A stretch of DNA of 11,081 bases from UBA6120 sp964495145 (lineage in GTDB: Bacteria; Bacillota_I; Bacilli_A; RFN20; CAG-826): assembly GCA_964495145.1 (NCBI GenBank), contig CAZBUP010000033.1, positions 1-11,081 on the forward strand. Reading direction: 5' to 3'. Positions 7,117 through 11,081 of this stretch are shown in pieces. The position numbers and the translations under genes are program-made. Under the pieces are notes generated by a model, which saw only the letters and a program-made list of their open reading frames with translations, was not told where the DNA came from and did no database searches. How positions within the stretch are numbered: position 1 is the first letter of the stretch; each line of letters opens with the position of its first letter.

Positions 7117-7133
7117 TAGTGATTTTATCACTA
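7117..7133. promoter_or_regulatory. Palindromic operator candidate of the redox operon
   Basis: TAGTGATTTTATCACTA on the plus strand: perfect 7-base arms around a 3-base centre. It lies just downstream of the -10 box (7143-7148), at about +3 to +19 of the predicted transcript, and ends 4 bases before the ribosome binding site. This is the place for a repressor roadblock. Such 7+3+7 symmetry fits a dimeric helix-turn-helix regulator, but I cannot name the regulator. As RNA it could also form a small hairpin next to the ribosome binding site. Confidence 0.65.
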
Positions 7134-7142
7134 TCGACGGCC

Positions 7143-7148
7143 ATTATA
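7143..7148 (-). promoter_or_regulatory. -10 box of the redox operon promoter
   Basis: A perfect TATAAT on the minus strand, 43 bases before the GlpA-like start codon. No convincing -35 hexamer is found at 16-18 bases, and that region overlaps the pnp terminator stem. The promoter may need an activator or may be intrinsically weak. Confidence 0.5.
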
Positions 7149-7151
7149 AAC

Positions 7152-7178
7152 AAAAAAGGTTAGCAGTCGCTAACCTTT
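7152..7178 (-). terminator. Intrinsic terminator of pnp
   Basis: Ten-base-pair perfect stem AAAGGTTAGC (7155-7164) with GCTAACCTTT (7169-7178) around a 4-base loop, followed on the minus strand by six T's and TGTTT. It starts about 10 bases after the pnp stop codon and separates pnp from the redox operon. Confidence 0.92.
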
Positions 7179-7187
7179 AATCGATCG

Positions 7188-9308
7188 TTATTTCTTTTCG
7201 GCGAATTCTTTGTGCGACAGGGCGACGCGGCCTTTTTCGTCGATTTCGACCACCCGGACTTTAATAGTCTGTCCGAGTTTAACGACATCTTTGGGATGTT
7301 CAACTCGGCTATTGGCTAAGCGCGAGACGTGGACCATCCCGTCGACATCGCCGAACAAGTTGACGAAGCAACCATAGGCTTCGATGCGGACGACCCGTCC
7401 TTCGTAGATTTCCCCGATCTTGGCTTCTTTGGTCAAAGCTTCGATCATGGCCACGGCCTTGTTGATCGGTTCGCGGTCTTGATGGTAAATGAGGACGCGT
7501 CCGTCTTGCTCGATGTCGATCTTGACTTGGTCGCATTTCTCGATGATGTCGTTGATGACTTTGCCGCCGGGACCGATGACATCGCGGATCTTATCGATCG
7601 AGATGCGCATCTGATGGAGTTTCGGGGCGTATTTGCCGACTTCTGGACGCGGTGAGGCGATGGCGCCGTTTAGCACGTCGAGGATTTGCATCCGGGCGAC
7701 GTGGGCTTGGGCCAAGGCTTCCTTGAGGACTTCCCGGGTAATGCCCCGGATCTTGATGTCCATTTGTAAGGCGGTAATGCCGTTATGGGTGCCGGCGACT
7801 TTGAAATCCATGTCGCCGAAATGGTCTTCGAGACCTTGAATGTCGGTCAAGACGGTATAAGGATGTTTGCCGTCGAGGGGTCCCGAGGTAATGAGACCCA
7901 TGGCGATGCCGCCAACCGTGTCTTTGATCGGGACGCCGGCCGCCATGAGCGCCATCGAGGAGGCGCAGATGCTGGCCTGGGAAGAAGAGCCGTTACTTTC
8001 AACGACTTCGGAAACGACCCGGATCGTATAGGGAAATTCGTCTTCGCTCGGGATGACGTAGCTCAAGGCGCGTTCGCCTAAAGCCCCGTGGCCGATTTCG
8101 CGGCGGCCGGGCATGCCCATGCGTCCGGTTTCGCCAACCGAGAAGGGCGGGAAGTTATAATGGTGCATGAATCGTTTACTGTCTTCAAGCGACAGGTTGT
8201 CGATGATTTGGACGTCATTGAGCGACGCCAAGGTAGCCACCGAGATGACTTGGGTTTGACCTCGGGTGAACATGGCCGAACCATGGACGCGCGGCAATAA
8301 GTCGACTTGGGCGTTCAAGGGGCGGATTTCGTCGACCCGACGGCCGTCTGGACGAATCTTTTCTTCGGTGATCAAGCGGCGGACTTCTTCGCTGACGATG
8401 AGTTCGAGCACTTCTTTGACTTGTTTGATGGTGGCTTCTTTGACTTTTTCGCTGGCGTAGGTTTTGCCTTCATAATCGGCGATAACCGCGGCTTGGATGT
8501 CTTCGATGGCATGTTGCCGTTCGAGTTTGTCGAAAATCGAGATGGCCTTGACCAATTTTTTGGTCGCGGCTTCACGAATGGCGGCGTCGAGGTCGGCGGC
8601 GACTTTATAAAGCGGTATTTCGCGTTTGGCGACACCGATCTTGGCGATGATTTCCTGTTGGAAGGCGCACAGCTTCTTGATGGCGGCGTGGCCGAACATC
8701 ATCGCTTCAAGCATGGCTTCCTCATCGATTTGCTGGGCGCCGGCTTCGACCATGTTGATGGCTTCGGCCGTGCCGGCGATGGCTAAGTGGATATCGCTTT
8801 TTTCATATTGTTCCAAGGTTGGGTTGACGATGAATTTGCCATCGAGGCGGCCGACATAGACGCCGGCGACCGGTCCGTCGAATGGAATGTCGGAAATGCA
8901 TAGAGCCAGTGACGAACCCAAAAGGGCGCTCATCTCCGGGGTGCAATCCAGATCGACGCTTAAGACGGTGTTCACGACTTGGACTTCGTTCCGGAAGCCG
9001 TCCGAGAACAAGGGACGGATCGGGCGGTCGATCATGCGGCCGGTCAAGGTCGCGTGTTCGCCGGGGCGGCCTTCGCGGCGCAAGAATGATCCGGGAATCT
9101 TTCCTAAGGCATATTGTTTTTCTTCATAGTTGACCGTCAGCGGGAAGAAATCCCCGTCCTTCGGTTCTTTGCTGGCGACGACGGTCGATAAGATGACGGT
9201 ATCTTGATACCGGATGACCACCGCGCCATCGGCCTGTTTGGCAATCTCACCCGTCTCAACGGTGAGGTGCCGGCCTTCGAACTCCAGTTCGAATGTTTGT
9301 TTTGGCAT
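7188..9308 (-). CDS. pnp: Polyribonucleotide nucleotidyltransferase (PNPase)
   Basis: 706 residues, full length for PNPase, the phosphorolytic 3'-to-5' exoribonuclease that trims and degrades RNA in the cytoplasm as a trimer. Domains run in order: first RNase PH domain (residues 1 to about 210, with FFPLTVNYEEKQYALGKIPG and DRPIRPLF), an all-helical linker, second RNase PH domain beginning around RPDGRR with the phosphate-site segment SNGSSSQAS and the catalytic acidic stretch DIQGLEDHFGDMDFKVAG, a KH domain with VIGPGGKVI, and a C-terminal S1 domain (GEIYEGRVVRIEAYGCFV to RVALSHKEF). I see no missing catalytic residue. The start is the ATG at 9308, giving MPKQTF, because AGAGGA lies about 7 bases upstream and the longer in-frame N-terminus would run through the promoter. 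It has its own promoter and a strong terminator. Confidence 0.97.
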   Translation of the reverse strand: MPKQTFELEFEGRHLTVETGEIAKQADGAVVIRYQDTVILSTVVASKEPKDGDFFPLTVNYEEKQYALGKIPGSFLRREGRPGEHATLTGRMIDRPIRPLFSDGFRNEVQVVNTVLSVDLDCTPEMSALLGSSLALCISDIPFDGPVAGVYVGRLDGKFIVNPTLEQYEKSDIHLAIAGTAEAINMVEAGAQQIDEEAMLEAMMFGHAAIKKLCAFQQEIIAKIGVAKREIPLYKVAADLDAAIREAATKKLVKAISIFDKLERQHAIEDIQAAVIADYEGKTYASEKVKEATIKQVKEVLELIVSEEVRRLITEEKIRPDGRRVDEIRPLNAQVDLLPRVHGSAMFTRGQTQVISVATLASLNDVQIIDNLSLEDSKRFMHHYNFPPFSVGETGRMGMPGRREIGHGALGERALSYVIPSEDEFPYTIRVVSEVVESNGSSSQASICASSMALMAAGVPIKDTVGGIAMGLITSGPLDGKHPYTVLTDIQGLEDHFGDMDFKVAGTHNGITALQMDIKIRGITREVLKEALAQAHVARMQILDVLNGAIASPRPEVGKYAPKLHQMRISIDKIRDVIGPGGKVINDIIEKCDQVKIDIEQDGRVLIYHQDREPINKAVAMIEALTKEAKIGEIYEGRVVRIEAYGCFVNLFGDVDGMVHVSRLANSRVEHPKDVVKLGQTIKVRVVEIDEKGRVALSHKEFAEKK

Positions 9309-9342
9309 ACTGTTTCCTCTTTCAATGTTTTTTAACTCGACT

Positions 9343-9351
9343 ATTATAGCA
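9343..9351 (-). promoter_or_regulatory. Extended -10 promoter of pnp
   Basis: TGCTATAAT on the minus strand, identical to the elements before ftsK and the phosphoesterase. No good -35 is found at 16-18 bases. The predicted start is near 9336, giving a leader of about 28 bases. It lies in the 81-base gap after pepT, where no terminator hairpin is seen, so readthrough from pepT into pnp is also possible. Confidence 0.62.
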
Positions 9352-9389
9352 AAAAAAGTCGCCAAAACATAAAGTTATTATGATTTATA

Positions 9390-10598
9390 TTATTTAATGA
9401 TCTCGAGCAGGACATCGACCATCCGAGTCATCTGCTCGACGATGACCAATTCGTATTTGCCGTGGAAGTGGTAGCCCCCGTTAGCCAAGTTGGGGCATGG
9501 AATCCCCTTGTAGGTCAAATTGGCCCCATCGGTCCCGCCGCGGATCGGGACGATGTTGACTTCGATGCCGAGGCGTTTATAGGCGTTCAAGGCCCGATCG
9601 AGCACGTCGCGGTTTTTCTCGATTAGCGGACGCATGTTGCGATAGCCCGGCTTGATTGATAAAGTAACGACTTCCCGTTGGTACTTTTGATTTAAAGACG
9701 CAGCCGCCAAAACAAAGTTTTGTTCTTGCTGAGCCAAGATTTTTTCATCGTGATTGCGGAGGATGTATTGGGCTTCGGCTGCTTCGACGCTGCCCGATGA
9801 ATGGACCATGTGATGGAAACCTTCATAGTTTTCAGTCAAGTGGGGCAACATGTTCGGGGGAAGCAAATTGAAAAATTCGATGGCGACTAATTGGGCGTTG
9901 ATCATCTTCCCCTTGGCCGAACCGGGATGGATCGACGAGCCGTGAAATGTCAAAAAGGCCGTTGAGGCGTTGAAGTTTTCGTAATTCAAGTAATGGAGGT
10001 CGCCACCATCCAGGGTATAGCCGATGTCGGCACCAAATCCGGCCACGTCGAAGTGCTCGACCCCGCGGCCGATTTCTTCGTCGGGCGTGAAAGCTACCCG
10101 CAGGGGCCCATGCTTGATTTCGGGGTGCTTCTGGAGATAGGCAAACAGTTCCATGATAATGGCGACGCCGGCCTTATCGTCGGCGCCGAGCAAAGTCGTG
10201 CCGTCGGTGACCACCAAGGTTTGTCCGGCAAAATGAGCCATATAGGGAAATTCCTCGATCGTGAGAGCGATGCCCAAATCGCGGTTGAGGGTGATGGATT
10301 TCCCGTCATAATGTTCGATGACCCGCGGTTTGACCGGTCCGCCCGGCATTTCGAGGGCGGTGTCCACATGGGCGATGAAGCCGATGACGGGATGGTCGGC
10401 GCCTCCGCTAGATGGCAGTTCGCCATAAACGGTCCCGGTGTCCGACAGCCGGACATGGCTTAACCCCAATTCAATCAATTGCTCACGGAGAAGCCGCAGA
10501 AGGACCAGTTGCTTGGCCGTGCTCGGCGAGGTTGGGCTATTTTCATCGGATTGGGTATCGATTTTGACGTATTGCAGGAAGCGTTCGAGGATGGTCAT
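9390..10598 (-). CDS. pepT: Peptidase T (tripeptide aminopeptidase, M20 family)
   Basis: 402 residues, the typical PepT length. This cytoplasmic dizinc aminopeptidase releases N-terminal residues from tripeptides. The M20 zinc and catalytic residues are all in place: His77-Val-Asp79, Asp140 in GADDKAG, Glu174-Glu175 in TPDEEIGRG, Asp197 in TLDGGD, and His379 in GGYHFHG. The substrate-site segments HPGSAKGKMINA (224-235) and PIRGGTDGANL (351-361) are those of peptidase T rather than of other M20 enzymes. The start ATG at 10598 is chosen because AAAGGAGA lies 7 bases upstream and the N-terminus MTILERFLQYVKIDTQS aligns with the family; an in-frame ATG 18 bases further upstream lacks this support. 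It sits between rpsO and pnp, which in B. subtilis are next to each other as I recall. No strong promoter is visible in the 77-base gap before it, and the rpsO terminator intervenes. Confidence 0.95.
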   Translation of the reverse strand: MTILERFLQYVKIDTQSDENSPTSPSTAKQLVLLRLLREQLIELGLSHVRLSDTGTVYGELPSSGGADHPVIGFIAHVDTALEMPGGPVKPRVIEHYDGKSITLNRDLGIALTIEEFPYMAHFAGQTLVVTDGTTLLGADDKAGVAIIMELFAYLQKHPEIKHGPLRVAFTPDEEIGRGVEHFDVAGFGADIGYTLDGGDLHYLNYENFNASTAFLTFHGSSIHPGSAKGKMINAQLVAIEFFNLLPPNMLPHLTENYEGFHHMVHSSGSVEAAEAQYILRNHDEKILAQQEQNFVLAAASLNQKYQREVVTLSIKPGYRNMRPLIEKNRDVLDRALNAYKRLGIEVNIVPIRGGTDGANLTYKGIPCPNLANGGYHFHGKYELVIVEQMTRMVDVLLEIIK

Positions 10599-10646
10599 GG
10601 GAAATCTCCTTTTCATAATATTACCGCATTACAGCGGCCCAGAAAC

Positions 10647-10669
10647 AAAAAAGACCATCGCTGGTCTTT
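10647..10669 (-). terminator. Intrinsic terminator of rpsO
   Basis: Eight-base-pair stem AAAGACCA (10650-10657) with TGGTCTTT (10662-10669) around a 4-base loop, followed on the minus strand by a T run (10647-10652). It starts 6 bases after the rpsO stop codon, so most rpsO transcripts should end here rather than continue into pepT. Confidence 0.88.
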
Positions 10670-10675
10670 ATTCGT

Positions 10676-10945
10676 TTACTTACGTAAGCTGAGCTTGTCG
10701 AGTACTTGCAGGTACTTGGGCCGGTCGGTGCGGGCTAGATAATCGAGCAGGCCCCGGCGTTTGCCGACGAGCACTAACAATCCGCGCCGGCTATGGTGGT
10801 CCTTTTGATGCGTCTTGAGATGGTCGGTCAATTCATTGATCTGAGCCGTCATCAAGGCGATTTGGACCGCGGTGGAACCGGTATCCTTCTCATCGGCCCC
10901 GAATTGGGTGACGAGAGCGGCGACTTTTTCTTTGGTCAATGCCAT
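10676..10945 (-). CDS. rpsO: 30S ribosomal protein S15
   Basis: 89 residues, exactly the usual S15 length. S15 binds the central three-way junction of 16S rRNA early in small-subunit assembly. The family hallmarks are present: DTGSTAVQIALMTAQI (about 21-36), LTDHLKTHQKDHHSRRGLL (about 39-57) and LVGKRRGLLDYL (about 58-69). The start is ATG 10945 (MALTKEK), with AAGGAG at 10953-10958 seven bases upstream. A longer in-frame start at 10981 would add an Arg/Lys-rich peptide (MGRVKKRRRRSN) encoded by the leader, which S15 proteins do not have, so it is rejected. It has its own promoter, a structured leader and a terminator, giving a mainly monocistronic unit. Confidence 0.98.
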   Translation of the reverse strand: MALTKEKVAALVTQFGADEKDTGSTAVQIALMTAQINELTDHLKTHQKDHHSRRGLLVLVGKRRGLLDYLARTDRPKYLQVLDKLSLRK

Positions 10946-10977
10946 GTTGCTTCTCCTTCTTCGTTTCTTGACGCGTC

Positions 10978-11010
10978 CCAAGTCTAGCGTCGGAGTGTCG
11001 CTAAACCTAG
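10978..11010 (-). promoter_or_regulatory. rpsO mRNA leader hairpin, possible S15 autoregulatory site
   Basis: In the rpsO leader, CTAGGTTTAGCG (11010-10999) can pair over 12 positions, including several G-U pairs, with CGCTAGACTTGG (10989-10978) around a 9-base loop. It lies between the predicted transcription start (about 11020) and the ribosome binding site. S15 represses its own mRNA in several bacteria through unrelated leader structures that often carry G-U/G-C motifs. The hairpin is visible in the sequence; the regulatory role is inferred. Confidence 0.55.
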
Positions 11011-11026
11011 AAACGGTTGCCGTTAT

Positions 11027-11054
11027 ATTGTATACGATATGGTCTCGTTTGCAA
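11027..11054 (-). promoter_or_regulatory. Promoter of rpsO
   Basis: On the minus strand, TTGCAA (11049-11054, four of six consensus matches), a 16-base spacer and TACAAT (11027-11032, five of six). The predicted start near 11020 gives a leader of about 75 bases, the longest in the window, which holds the hairpin described separately. Confidence 0.68.
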
Positions 11055-11081
11055 GTGTTTTTACTTGAAAAAACTGCCTTT

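Noticed and set aside
8307..8786. Plus-strand open frame of 159 codons opposite pnp
   Set aside because: A shadow of PNPase with a Phe/Asp/Gly-rich low-complexity composition and no start signals.
9309..9365. Longer N-terminus for PNPase
   Set aside because: The extension would run through the extended -10 promoter; PNPase proteins begin near the MPKQTF start.
9993..10463. Plus-strand open frame of 156 codons opposite pepT
   Set aside because: Antisense to the conserved zinc-site region of pepT, with no independent evidence.
10624..10637. Small inverted repeat CCGC/GCGG upstream of pepT
   Set aside because: Only 4-bp arms, no T-tract and no link to a promoter element; likely chance.
10946..10981. 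Longer N-terminus for S15 starting at 10981
   Set aside because: It would encode an Arg/Lys-rich tail absent from S15 proteins and would overlap the leader hairpin; the AAGGAG-supported start at 10945 gives the exact family length.
1..11081. tRNA, CRISPR, insertion sequence or prophage signals
   Set aside because: I saw no transposase, integrase, direct-repeat array or tRNA-like fold on either strand. All large open frames belong to core-type genes.

Overview
The window looks like core chromosome of a Gram-positive-type bacterium of the Bacilli / Mollicutes-related lineages. The evidence is sigma-A-like promoters with TATAAT -10 boxes in AT-rich gaps, AGGAGG-type ribosome binding sites, intrinsic terminators with short T-tracts, an RNase J family gene, and the gene set rpsO-pnp-RNase J-ftsK/spoIIIE in the same relative order as I recall for Bacillus subtilis. 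TGA is used as a stop and TGG as Trp, so this is not the code-4 Mycoplasma genetic code. I cannot name the genus. I see no mobile element, tRNA, rRNA or CRISPR array. No gene-free stretch exceeds about 120 bp.

Layout from left to right. The minus-strand 5' part of an FtsK/SpoIIIE-type DNA translocase runs off the left edge (1-693). A 119-bp gap with divergent promoters separates it from a plus-strand trio: a lipoprotein metallophosphoesterase (813-1772) and two small membrane proteins (1769-1915, 1908-2183), all overlapping. A bidirectional hairpin terminator (2204-2245) separates the trio from the rest of the window, which is all on the minus strand. In transcription order, starting from the right edge, that strand carries rpsO (S15, with a structured leader and its own terminator), pepT, pnp with a strong terminator, a three-gene glycerol-3-phosphate-dehydrogenase-like redox operon behind a palindromic operator candidate, and a divergent RNase J paralogue with its own promoter.

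Functionally there are three themes. The first is RNA turnover and translation: S15, PNPase and RNase J, where PNPase and RNase J are typical components of the Gram-positive RNA decay machinery. The second is a flavin and iron-sulfur oxidoreductase module (GlpA-like subunit with a BFD-type [2Fe-2S] domain, a second flavoprotein with an NAD(P) site, and a four-Cys DUF1667 protein), probably one complex oxidising glycerol-3-phosphate or a related substrate. The third is an uncharacterised cell-surface trio built around a lipid-anchored phosphoesterase.

Most of the window is housekeeping. The points most worth a second look are the RNase J that lacks two canonical metal-ligand histidines, the perfect palindrome at the start of the redox operon, the apparently leaderless ftsK start, the S15 leader hairpin, and the lipoprotein/small-membrane-protein trio.
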